The notes under the pieces: generated by a model
What the model saw: only the letters and a program-made list of their open reading frames with translations
The model's database searches: none
Told to the model about the DNA's origin: nothing
Shown: piece after piece, positions 26,965 through 36,299 of the stretch
How the letters are laid out: every line of letters begins with the position of its first letter
How positions within the stretch are numbered: position 1 is the first letter of the stretch
From: Sapria himalayana
Lineage: Eukaryota > Streptophyta > Magnoliopsida > Malpighiales > Rafflesiaceae
DNA length: 64,000 nt
Direction: 5' to 3'
Assembly (NCBI GenBank): GCA_029783825.1
Contig: JAREIK010000781.1
Location: 992,001 to 1,056,000 of the forward strand
Translations under genes and position numbers: made by a program

Positions 26965-29228
26965 TATGTAGATATATCAAAAATATCTTCACTTTATCAA
27001 CCAAAGAAATGGAACCAACAAAATGAAATAATCACTAATAATTATTTAATATTTCTAGCAATAATGTGTCTATGTTTAATATTTCTCATTATTTTTCAAC
27101 TTAAAATAAAAAAATAAACATTATCTATTATTATCTGTGATTATAATTATATGTGATATTGATTAAGTTAAGCCATAACAAAATTAAAAAATATTTTTAT
27201 GTTTTATTTAAATAAAAAGTATATTTTTGTGTGATAGTAAGTATTCAAAGATGATAGGTATCAAGTTTGAAAGATAAAGCACACAGTCTCTCATTTTAGA
27301 TGGTAAAACTATCGACATGTTAACCTATCTCATATGTCATGCTAAGCGAGAACCTTATGTATTGAAAATAATTTTATTTTATTTATTTTAGATTGTACAA
27401 CTTCTTTAACTATTCCATGGGTGAATGTTGAAATAGAATTCATGTATTGAGAGCCAATGATCATGTGTTTCTACAATAATCATGAACGACTTCTACAACA
27501 TAAGTAATATAATCTCTTACAATATCCATTATTCATAATCATAGGCAATGTATTTATTGATTGTGACAATATTTGGTATCTGTATGACAACTTGAGTATG
27601 AAAGATGGCAGACTACTAAAAAAAAATTTTACCCTCCCCCATTCCACCTTACCAACTTTCACAATGATCAATCATTTCAGTAGTAATCGCAAACAAACAT
27701 ATTTAACTTTGGAGTTCTTATGAGATCCAGTACATTTGTGATAGTTTAAATGCATCTAAATGGCAGAGACCACTAGAACTTTAAGAAAATTAAAAAAAAA
27801 AAAGAATTTTTCTTAGAGAAAAAAATAGTAAAATATTGGTTAAGGGGAGTCATTGTTCAGCTTGTTGTTTGAACCATAAAAGAGCCTAAGGGTGAAAGCC
27901 ATACAAAACAGGAGAATTATCAAATATATAAACTTATTCCATGGAAGATTTGCTTAGGAAAGTATTATAAAATATAAGAGCAAGAAAAGTTATAATTCAT
28001 ATTTTATTTTTATCATTTATTATAAATTAAAGTTGAATGACACATAAGCGTGATGTCTGTGAACGCATGAGATTCATCCATTATATGCACGAAAATGAAT
28101 AGAAATCGTACATTAGTTTGCATAAAACATGTAAAACATTATCACGATGATTTCTCTATCACCTAGATTAGGTTGAGGATGTTAGACTTGTTCGTCTCCA
28201 TGATGCACCATTCATGACCATCTCGTCCAACATAAAATGTGCCATTTCCAAATGGAACATGATGTCGAGCTCACGCTGACCAAAAAGAAATCACAATTCA
28301 AAAAAAAAAAAACTAAGTTAAATTACTTCATGTGAAGAATTGAAAGATGAGGTAGATAAGTTCATCATGTTGCTGTTCAACCCTACCACATTCCCAAAAT
28401 GACAATCCATTGTTTCGAACAATAGATGTATGAATTATAAAATCTCAAGCTCATTATGCAACAAGTATGATTCTAGTCACTCTTATCATTGCTCATTTAA
28501 TAGCAAAAAAAAAAAAAATACAAAAACAAAAAAACAAAACAAATTGATTCAGCTCAACTCGATTTAAAATAACACACACCTGGGACACACCTTATGTGCA
28601 ACTTTGTAGATGCCATAGGAACTTACTTTATCGTTGTCAATGCCAACTAAGATAAATAAAAATGCATGGTGCTGATATATGATTTTGTAGTTATTATGCT
28701 CCACAAACGAGCACTGCAAAGAGATCACAACATAGAAACAACTCTGGGTTGTGGAACACGAGTAATACATGTGGTGGTGAAGAAACCACATCTATGAGAA
28801 ATGAGATCGGAAAAGAAGTAACAAGATGATTTAAAAAAAAAACCTGCTGCTCTCTGCGAGTAAGGCATTTTAGAATGAATTCAACTTCTAGGGCATGCTA
28901 CTCTATGCTATTAATATATAATAGTAAAAAAAAAAAATTTTCCGGATGATGATTTAGCAAGTATAACTAATTAGCTAGAGAAAATCCATCTCTAAAATCA
29001 TTGCTAAATTTGCCACCATTATTTGCGCCAAAATCTATGACAATATTAGCTAGGAACATTTTTCAATCGAAAATTTTCCGCTCTAATCCGTCATAAATCC
29101 ATGACAAATTTGTCATTAAATATAAAATCAAACATCTCTTACTATTTCATTGCTAATCCCTCACAAATTAGCTAGAGATTATTTATCTAGCTAAATTACC
29201 AAAGCTAAACATACAATCTCATGTAGTG
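26965..29228. mobile_element. foreign block inside CACTA element 2, ends in a CACTA-like terminus
   Basis: Alignment by eye to element 1 shows sequence here with no counterpart. Its right end reads 'caatctcatgtagtg', the inverse of CACTACATGAGATTG, a CACTA-type terminus different from that of the host element. About 250 bp next to it (28970-29220) repeat words such as 'tagctagagat' and 'aaatttgtcat', as subterminal regions do. A matching left terminus was not found. It carries the AP-4 sigma pseudogene, which suggests a gene-capturing (Pack-CACTA) element. 27000-28140 holds no other gene I recognise. Confidence 0.5.
28142..28907 (-). pseudogene. AP-4 adaptor complex sigma subunit pseudogene (captured, introns kept)
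   Basis: Four minus-strand exon pieces are in correct order. 28844-28907 ends with LKCLTRREQQ and a GT donor. 28627-28713 reads CSFVEHNNYKI then LVGIDNDK, between a TTTGCAG acceptor and a GTAAGT donor. 28387-28455 reads NELEIL, a stop, then FIHLLFETMDCHFGNV, with a GT donor. 28142-28275, after a GGTCAG acceptor, reads RELDIMFHLEMAHFMLDEMV, then METNKSNIL. These match the small sigma chain of the AP-4 vesicle coat (known in the family: CSFVEHRNYKIVYRRYASLF, VETSKTNIL). Defects: a GAA-to-TAA stop in the third piece, a one-base deletion after MNG, a CAG-to-TAG stop near the end, and an acceptor before the third piece reading GCAT instead of GCAG. The first exon is absent. Retained introns argue for capture of genomic DNA rather than retroposition. 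Confidence 0.85.
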
Positions 29229-29935
29229 TTTGTAGTTTGTAATTAATAAAAGAAAACAATGCAAAAAAAAAAAAATATTTTTTTGGCATTCAGTATAAAT
29301 AATATACAAACTCAGGTATTTTTTTTTTAACCAGAACTCATGCATTATTATCTATGGACTTATTAAATATAATGCCTAACTTAATTTTTATGTTATTTTA
29401 TGAAAGTTTTTTTTATGAAAATCTGGGTTTTTTGTTATTGTTTTTTAATTAATTTATGAAAGTGTACTATAATTGATGAATTTTTATGTTTGTTATTTGA
29501 TGTGTTAATCTATAATAGATGTTATGTGAATATCATTTAAATAATAATATGTGCATGTACTTGTATATTATATCTCGGATTCGACGGAATCCGAGATCCC
29601 ATTTCCATCGCTAAAATTAGTGACGGAAAAATTCTATCACACATTTTAGAAATGTTCGGGCATTTTACATTTCTAAAATTTAGAAAGAAGTAATACTTTA
29701 GAAATGACTTATTTCTATTTCTAATTACGTCGCTATTTGAACATTCCAACAAAATTAAAAAAAGAATTGGCCATTTCTAGTTCTGTCTTTTCTTGTAGTG
29801 TAATAGAATAAGAAATTTAAATGAAATAAAACGAGCATTTGAAAGAGATCTATAGGATTTTGAATATAGCAGTTAACTTTAGTTTATAACAAATGCTCTA
29901 ACATAGGAATTCATGTAAAGTTTAGCTTACATGTG

Positions 29936-30165
29936 AGTGTGCATGAATATATATATATATATATATATATGCATGTGTGTATGTGCATGTATATGTTTAT
30001 GCACACACACATACATATAACCACACACACATCTACCGATACACACACACACACATGTTTATATAGGTGTGTGTGTGTGTGTGTGTGTATTATATCTACA
30101 TATATGTTTATATATCTACATATATTTATGCATACATATATATATGTATTTCCATTTATATTTGT
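29936..30165. repeat. compound TA/TG/CA microsatellite
   Basis: TA, GTAT/GCAT, CA and GT runs. The associated 89-codon frame is purely repeat-encoded. Confidence 0.85.
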
Positions 30166-31472
30166 ATTTATAAATAACTATTTTAATATATTTTTCAATT
30201 GATATTAATCTTGTGTTCGTGTAGTATGTTGTTATCTTGGTAATGTGAAAGGCATGAGGTTGATTCTTATTTCGTCACTTGCAACAATAATTAAAAATTT
30301 TAAAACCGCATTTTGATAAATTATGACCTTTGAATTTGGAAATGCAGTATCTCGGTTTGGAACAATAATTTTACAAATTAATTAAATCAATTTATTTTAT
30401 TTTTCAAAATGTTAGAAGGGCAAAATGAGTTTGATTAATTTATGTGCTTCAAAACTTATTTATTTTATAATATGATATATTTTTTATTATGAAAAATTTG
30501 GTGTACCAAAACATAAATATTTTATGTTTCATGCACCAAAATACAAATTCTCTATATTATAATTCATACTCAATATTTTTAAGCTAGACTAAATTTATTG
30601 GTTCTATATATCTTCTATATACTATATAATAAAAATATATGGGAGTTTAAAAGTGATATATATTGTCATTGTATAGTTAAACATATATAATTTATAATAA
30701 AAAAAATATATACAATATCCATTTATAATATATATATATATACATTTTTGAATAATATATATATTTTTTTGAAAAAAAAAATATATCTATTATATAACTT
30801 TTTTGACAATTTATAATCTATATATGTTTAAAAACATATATATTCATATACTTTACACAATATTACTCTTATATATAAATGTTCACAAATTTTAATTTTT
30901 TTATGAGAAAATAAGTTTTTTTTTTTTATTTTTTTATATATTTGGGTGTCTCAAAATATAAATATTGTTTATTTTGAATTTTTTTTTAATTTAAAAACAA
31001 TATATTTTTTAATAAATTTTCTAAAAAATCAGATTATTTAATTGATTTAAAATATATTTTTAAATTATAAAAAAAAAAAAAGCCGACCACCGCACCGCCG
31101 CAAAATATGAATGCGCGGGGAGGCTATCGAGGGGAAGAGGCCAACAATCCGTGCAGAAGCGGATAAATTACAATTAATTGTGAACGGCGGTGTGTCAGGC
31201 CGTCAGAGGCTGAGGGATGTGGCATAATCAATGGCGAGAATTGCATTTGAATGAATCCAACAGTCGGCTAACAGCCGGAGCAATACTCAGCGGTGACGGA
31301 GGCAGCCATCATCGTCTTGTTCCATGCTCACTTCTCTGATTCTGCGTAAAACGCAGAAACTCATCGTCAGGAAGCGTCGACCCTTTTCTCGAGCATCTCA
31401 GTTCTGTTGGGCTCGACAATCCTTTCGAATTGAAAAAGCGAAAACACAGGGAGCTTCCCTTCCGCTCCATTC
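30166..31472. other. AT-rich upstream region and GC-richer 5' leader of the MFS gene
   Basis: 30200-31070 is AT-rich. It has a tRNA-like B-box word near 30270 and 'ttggtgtaccaaaac' near 30500, part of a dispersed repeat. From about 31080 the composition rises sharply and remains gene-like to the start codon, as expected for a proximal promoter and 5' untranslated region. No clear TATA box is assigned. Confidence 0.45.
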
Positions 31473-31811
31473 ATGATGGGTAGTTTACAGGAGAGATTTC
31501 AAGAGCTTATAAACAACAGGTGGCTAGTATTCGTTGCGGCAATGTGGGTGGAATCCTGCGCTGGAATGGGGTATGTGTTTGGGAGCATTTCGCCCGTGAT
31601 CAAGAGCTCACTCAACTATAATCAGAAAGAGATTGCTCGGCTGGGCGTGGCCAAGGATCTGGGGGACACTGTTGGGTTCATGGCTGGTGCTCTCTGTGAA
31701 ATCTTTCCCCTGTGGGGCGCGCTGTTCGTCGGCGGCCTGCTGAATCTTTTTGGTTATGGATGGGTCTGGCTCGTCGTGACTCACCGTCTTCCTCCCTCGC
31801 CTCTGTGGGTT
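31473..31811 (+). CDS. nodulin-like/NFD4-type MFS transporter, exon 1
   Basis: This exon encodes residues 1-113 of a 588-residue membrane transporter completed by 32238-33139 and 41774-42299. It opens with two in-frame ATGs; the first is used here. The first membrane span is WLVFVAAMWVESCAGMGYVF, followed by the family-typical SPVIKSSLNYNQKEIARLGVAKDLGD loop and a second and third span. The exon ends after PLWV at a GTTAGT donor; joining to MCILIF gives the family's PLW-x-MC pattern with no gap. The Nodulin-like/NFD4 family sits in plant membranes as major-facilitator proteins; substrates are mostly unknown. Continuous conservation and correct splice sites indicate a working gene. Confidence 0.88.
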
Positions 31812-32237
31812 GTTAGTACAAATCCCATGCTCTTTTTATTTTCCGATCTTTTTTTTCTCTGAAGAACAACATGAACAAGTAGCCGTTTCTCTCGCCCTGC
31901 TCTGAACGTATTTGTTTGTGTAATTTGAGGCTGTTTCTTTGTTTCCATCATCGTTTTTTCTCAGGCTCTCTGTATCATTTTCACTAAATGCGATTTTCAA
32001 TTCCAAGCGAATTTTAATTTGTTCGAGTCAATTACGATCGGATTCTTCGATTCCATCTTCTCCGATCGAGTTCTAGCAGCTCCTGTTTATGCAACACTGT
32101 TGCTGAGGGTTCTCCGATCGAATTCTCTGCATCAAATATAATTGCTGTGGAATTCAGATTCGTCTTTTCGATTTGTTCTAACCGTTCACGAGGTTTTGGT
32201 CGGATTAATTGATAGTTGTATCTGTACCCACGTGCAG

Positions 32238-33139
32238 ATGTGCATTCTGATATTCATCGGGAACAACGGCGAAACATTCTTCAACACAGCGGCATTGGTT
32301 TCGTGCGTACGAAACTTTCCTATGAGCAGGGGGCCCGTGGTTGGGATTCTGAAAGGTTTTGCGGGATTGGGTGGTGCGATCTTGATGCAGATATACACGA
32401 TGATCCATTCGACAGACCACGCCTCTCTGATACTCATGGTCGCGGTGGGTCCGGCGACGGTGGTGTTTCTTCTAATGTTCTTGATCAGACCAGTTGCAGG
32501 GCACAGGCAAGTTCGTCCATCCGACGACGCAAGTTTCAAGTTCATGTACAGTATCTGCCTCGTCCTCGCGGCTTATTTATTGGGTGTGATGCTTCTCGAA
32601 GATCTCGTCCACTTGAGCCACCTCGTGATCGCCATTTTTACCATGATTTTGTTGTTCTTCCTTCTCCTCCCCGCTGCCATTCCCTTGACCACGCCTACAT
32701 ATGCTGTTGCAGAAGAATCTCTCCTGAAAGAACCAGAACTGAGGGGTGGGCTCGATGGGGTGATATTGAGCAGTGAGGTTGAAGGCGAAAAGCCTGGCGA
32801 CGATGGCTCGCTCCCTCCTCAGGACGGGGATAGGAGGATTGCCCAGTTGCAAGCTAAGTTGCTTCGAGCTGCTGCTGAGGGAGCTGTGACCGTGAACAGC
32901 AGCAGACCTCATCGGGGAGAGGATTTCACATTAACGCAGGCATTGATCAAAGCTGATTTCTGGCTCATTTTCTTCTCCCTGTTGCTGGGTTCTGGTTCCG
33001 GCCTAACTGTGATCGATAATTTGGGCCAGATTTCTCAATCCTTAGGGTACAACAGTGCCCATATCTTTGTTTCTATGATTAGCATTTGGAATTTCCTTGG
33101 CCGAATTGGTGGAGGTTACTTCTCTGAACTTATTGTCAG
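32238..33139 (+). CDS. nodulin-like/NFD4-type MFS transporter, exon 2
   Basis: This exon encodes residues 114 to 414 (the last codon is split). It begins after the acceptor 'cacgtgcag' with MCILIFIGNNGETFFNTAAL, a family signature, then MSRGPVVGILKGFAGLGGAI and several membrane spans to about residue 270. A hydrophilic central loop follows, rich in Glu/Lys/Asp and containing RIAQLQAKLLRAAAEGAV. The second half-domain opens with RGEDFTLTQALIKADFWLIF and LLLGSGSGLTVIDNLGQ. The exon ends in ELIV plus AG at a GTAATG donor. Intron 1 before it is 426 bp. No frame break is visible. Confidence 0.92.
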
Positions 33140-33229
33140 GTAATGTCATATTTTCTTTTTCTTGCTTAGCTTGTTCATCCTATAATTCTTTCATGGAGTT
33201 TGGCTACTTCTCCTCTTCCTGATTCAAAT

Positions 33230-33602
33230 AAATATTTAAAATTTTGAAACTAATCTTGTAATATTTGAAAAAAAATCACCAATCTCTTAAGAAATTAAAA
33301 TTTAGTACGCTCTATTGCGTTAATACTAGATTGCCCTCATCAGCCATTTGGCCCTCACCCTCTCCCATCGATGAGCTCCATTGAGTTTCTAGAGCTCGTG
33401 GTTGAGCTCCTATAGCTTCTCGTCGAGCTTCAGGAGCTCGATAGAGCTCGTTAATGGGAGAGGGCGAGGGTCAAATGGTCGATGGATTTAATTAAGTTTA
33501 ATATATAATTAATGTAATAGAATGTACTAAATTTTAATTTATTAAGAGTTTGGTGATTTTTTTTTAAATATTAAAATATTAGTTTCAAAATTTTAAATAT
33601 TT
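33230..33602. mobile_element. fold-back (long inverted repeat) element in MFS intron 2
   Basis: The left arm (33230-~33390) starts 'aaatatttaaaattttgaaa'. The right arm, read on the other strand from 33602, starts with the same 20 bases and stays similar through 'aaattaaaatttagtac' and 'ccatttg(g/a)ccctc'. The arms are about 130-160 bases and surround a short GC-richer loop made of 'gagctc' words. The whole would fold into a near-complete hairpin. No matching flanking duplication was found. Confidence 0.8.
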
Positions 33603-34140
33603 CTGGGGGAGTACCTCAAAACATAATTCCCACTATTTTATATATACTTATACTTTGTTATAATTTATTCTTGTTTGGTGCTTTACTAATCAATAAAAAT
33701 ATAATATTTTTTTATTTTTTTTAATATCTTTATGCACGATCAATAGATAGGCCATGTGACTTTATTATTGGATAGTCTAAAAATTAGATAGAAAAATATA
33801 TTAGAGCTTCTTTTCTTGTATGTCATGAGGGCACTAGGAAGGACATATTCAATTTAATTAACTCATATGCTTGGAGATGTAGGGCGTATATATAATTTAT
33901 TGATATACGTGACTATTATTCATATTTTAGAAAAAAAATTATTTTTCTTTTTTATAAATTTTAATAACAAAAATAAAAATTCAATTTAACTGTGATATTA
34001 GAATATTGAGAAATGATAATATTTTACTTTCAAACAACTTAATAGTAGGTATATATCAATCGCTGCTTGTTACATCTCATAGAGATATAATTAAATACCA
34101 TGCTCATATGTATATACATGATAATATTTGCACTATAGGC
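33603..34140. other. AT-rich intron sequence, nothing recognised
   Basis: Low-complexity intronic DNA between the fold-back element and the tandem array. No coding or repeat signature beyond A/T runs is visible. Confidence 0.5.
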
Positions 34141-34348
34141 TTTGAGGAGAGTGATGACGCTCCTCTTTGGGCATTATCTTAGGGAAATGAGCCTCCCTAG
34201 GAGAGGGAGATGTTGGTTGTGCCTAGCCTGTCATAAGGAGCGACAACATCTAGCCCAGCACGGCACGAGCCGTACCTTGGACCGGCATGACACTTGTCCA
34301 GTATTGGTTCTGGACTATGTTGTGCAGGGTCGGGCACGACTCGATTGA
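34141..34348. other. GC-rich repeat fragment of the GGCACGA type
   Basis: It contains words such as 'cagcacggcacgagccg', like the interior of the nDart-like elements, but I see no terminal inverted repeat. It leads directly into the 41-bp array. Confidence 0.45.
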
Positions 34349-34744
34349 GCCATGTCTCGTGTCGTGTCCGAGTCCCCCGACTCAATCGGGCCATGTCTTG
34401 TGCCGTGTCCTAGTCTCCCGACTTAATCGTGCCATGTCTCGTGTCGTGTCCTAGTCCCCCGACTCAATCGGGCCATGTATCGTGTCGTGTTCGAGTCCCC
34501 TGACTCAATCGGGCCATGTCTTGTGTCGTGTCCTAGTCTCTCGACTTAATCGAGCCATGTCTCGTGCCGTGTCCGAGTCCCCCGACTCAATTGGGCCATG
34601 TCTCGTGCCGTGTCCGAGTCCCCGACTCAATCGGGCCATGTCTTGTGCCGTGTCAGAGTCCCCTGACTCAATTGGGCCATGTCTCGTGCCGTGTCCGAGT
34701 CCCGCGACTCAATTGGGCCATGTCTCGTGCCGGGCACGACTCAT
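34349..34744. repeat. 41-bp tandem array, about 9.5 copies
   Basis: Units begin 'gccatgtctcgtgccgtgtc' at 34349, 34390, 34431, 34472, 34513, 34554, 34595, 34635, 34676 and 34717 (partial). One unit is 40 bp, the rest are 41. Units differ by a few, mostly C/T, substitutions. The array lies inside MFS intron 2. The short open frames across it are repeat-derived. Confidence 0.93.
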
Positions 34745-34760
34745 GACTCATCACTCTGTA

Positions 34761-35129
34761 TAAACTTACACATATGAATTCATCAATTAATTCTAACAAA
34801 TACAATAGAATCACAAGAAAACTAAATTATTTGATTACGATCAGACATGATATCACATGTGCTATTAATGTTGTCAGTTCTTAAGATTTTTAGATATGAG
34901 AAGAGGGTTTTTGGACGTGTGATCTTATTCAGATTTTAGGAGCATAGTCAAGTAGAGACATGTTTAGATTTCAATTGAGTTTTGACGATCATAGAGAGAT
35001 CAATCACAAGTTTTTATATTTTTCTCAGGGATAATTTTATCTCCTAAAAATTATTAGACATATAATTATTTGTAGATCTAATACAGAGATATAATCTAAA
35101 AGTATGATGTCGATTACTTGTGAACTATA
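34761..35129. other. unassigned intron sequence
   Basis: AT-rich intronic DNA of ordinary complexity between the 41-bp array and the hAT element. I see no coding potential or repeat signature. Confidence 0.4.
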
Positions 35130-35137
35130 GTGGGCTA

Positions 35138-35786
35138 TAGGGGGTGCTAATGAGATGATACAACCCGCAATTTACTCGGGATCGACTCAGTCAAAACTCG
35201 GTCAAAACTCGAGCTCAACTCGAAATATTAACTAGTCTAGTCTAGCAACTCGTAATTCGATTCAAAAAGCTCACGAGAAACTCGAATAGATTTGTATATA
35301 AAATGTTAAAAGTTTTTTTATTATTATTTTATATCTCTACTTTATGTGATAACATAAATAATATATCTTTATTTTTTTATTTTTAAACTATCATACTTTT
35401 TTATTATTTATTTAGTTATAAATATATATATTTTAAAAATAATTAATTTTCTCTAAAGAAAAGATGTACCAGAATATGATATTATTTTATAAATTATAAT
35501 ATTAATTAGTTAGTATTATAAATATGATATATATATATAATACATTGATTCTCCTAAAGTTAGATATATAATAATTAGGGATGCTAATGAAACGAGACAA
35601 CTCACGAGCTACTCGGACTCAACTCGATTTAAGCTCGGTCATAATTCGAGCTTGAGCTTGAGCTCAACTCGATCAAAGCTTAGTCGAAACATTACTCGAG
35701 CTCGAGCTCGAGTTTGACTCGAAATGTTAACGACTGGACTCGAGCTCAGTTGAAAACGAACTCGACTCACATCATTAGCATCCCTA
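35138..35786. mobile_element. non-autonomous hAT element (GCTCGA-rich family), copy A
   Basis: Exact 8-bp target duplication GTGGGCTA at 35130-35137 and 35787-35794. Left terminus 'tagggggtgctaatgaga'; right terminus inverse 'tagggatgctaatgatg'. The body has 'gagctcaactcga'-type words at both ends and an AT-rich centre. A second left-terminus-like sequence ('tagggatgctaatgaaacg') lies inside at about 35577. The same internal arrangement is present in copy B (52359-52996), so it is a property of the family. No coding capacity. Confidence 0.92.
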
Positions 35787-35977
35787 GTGGGCTAGTCATT
35801 TCTTGGAGGAGCTTTGTTTATCAGTTTATAGTGTGATGTTGCTTTACTTTAATAGTTATATAGTTCAACACATTATTGCGAATATAGTTCAACATATAAA
35901 TATTTTTATAGCGGACTAGTCATTTTATGAGTAACAAAATATATTGAAATTGATTGTTATTTGATATTAGAGATTCA

Positions 35978-36262
35978 TGTTAAAAAAAATTGGCTGCAAA
36001 CTATAACCTAGGAGAAAATATTTCTGAAAAGATATTTTTTCTTTCTTTGTTTCTTATTTTTTACAATCAATAAAATAATTTATTTATAGACAGTAGTTTG
36101 CCCTAATAAAATCGAAAATTAAAAATCATTATCACTCATAAGAGTAACTACTGACTCTTGACAATGCATCTTCCTTATTAAAAACAGACATTTAATGTTT
36201 AACAGAACTTTCCATTAAAAACGGACATTTAATCTTTATTTAACAAAACAAACTCTCTCATA
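35978..36262 (-). repeat. 3' LTR of the Copia element
   Basis: Similar over its length to 40345-40545, including 'attatcactcataagagtaa' and 'aaaacagacatttaatgttt'. It lies directly downstream (in element sense) of the RNase H end, which reads ADIFTKPL on the minus strand near 36340. Confidence 0.7.
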
Positions 36263-36299
36263 AACTTAAATGTTTTTGCCATCTTTCAAAAGAGTAATC

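Larger units (their letters stand above)
23365..29800 (+). mobile_element. CACTA (En/Spm) element 2, with insertion
   Basis: The left end 'tgctacaagaaaagaagc' and the right end '...tcttttcttgtagtg' are near-perfect inverses of the CACTACAAGAAAA terminus. Subterminal 'gaaatgg/tttctaa' words match those of element 1. Internal segments at 25480-26950 and 29229-29560 are colinear with 19670-21120 and 21605-22540 of element 1. A ~2.2 kb foreign block (about 26965-29228) interrupts it, and a few hundred bases present in element 1 are missing. The outer 3-bp flanks (acc, taa) do not match, so an end has decayed or rearranged. Confidence 0.7.

Noticed and set aside
32216..32776. 186-codon alternative plus frame
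   Set aside because: It is an overlapping frame within MFS exon 2 with no conserved motif.
34430..34750. CRISPR-like regular repeats
   Set aside because: Contiguous 41-bp tandem copies without spacers, in a plant intron.
34482..34763. Pro/Ser-rich repeat protein
   Set aside because: It follows the 41-bp tandem array; shifts at the 40-bp unit break any consistent protein repeat.
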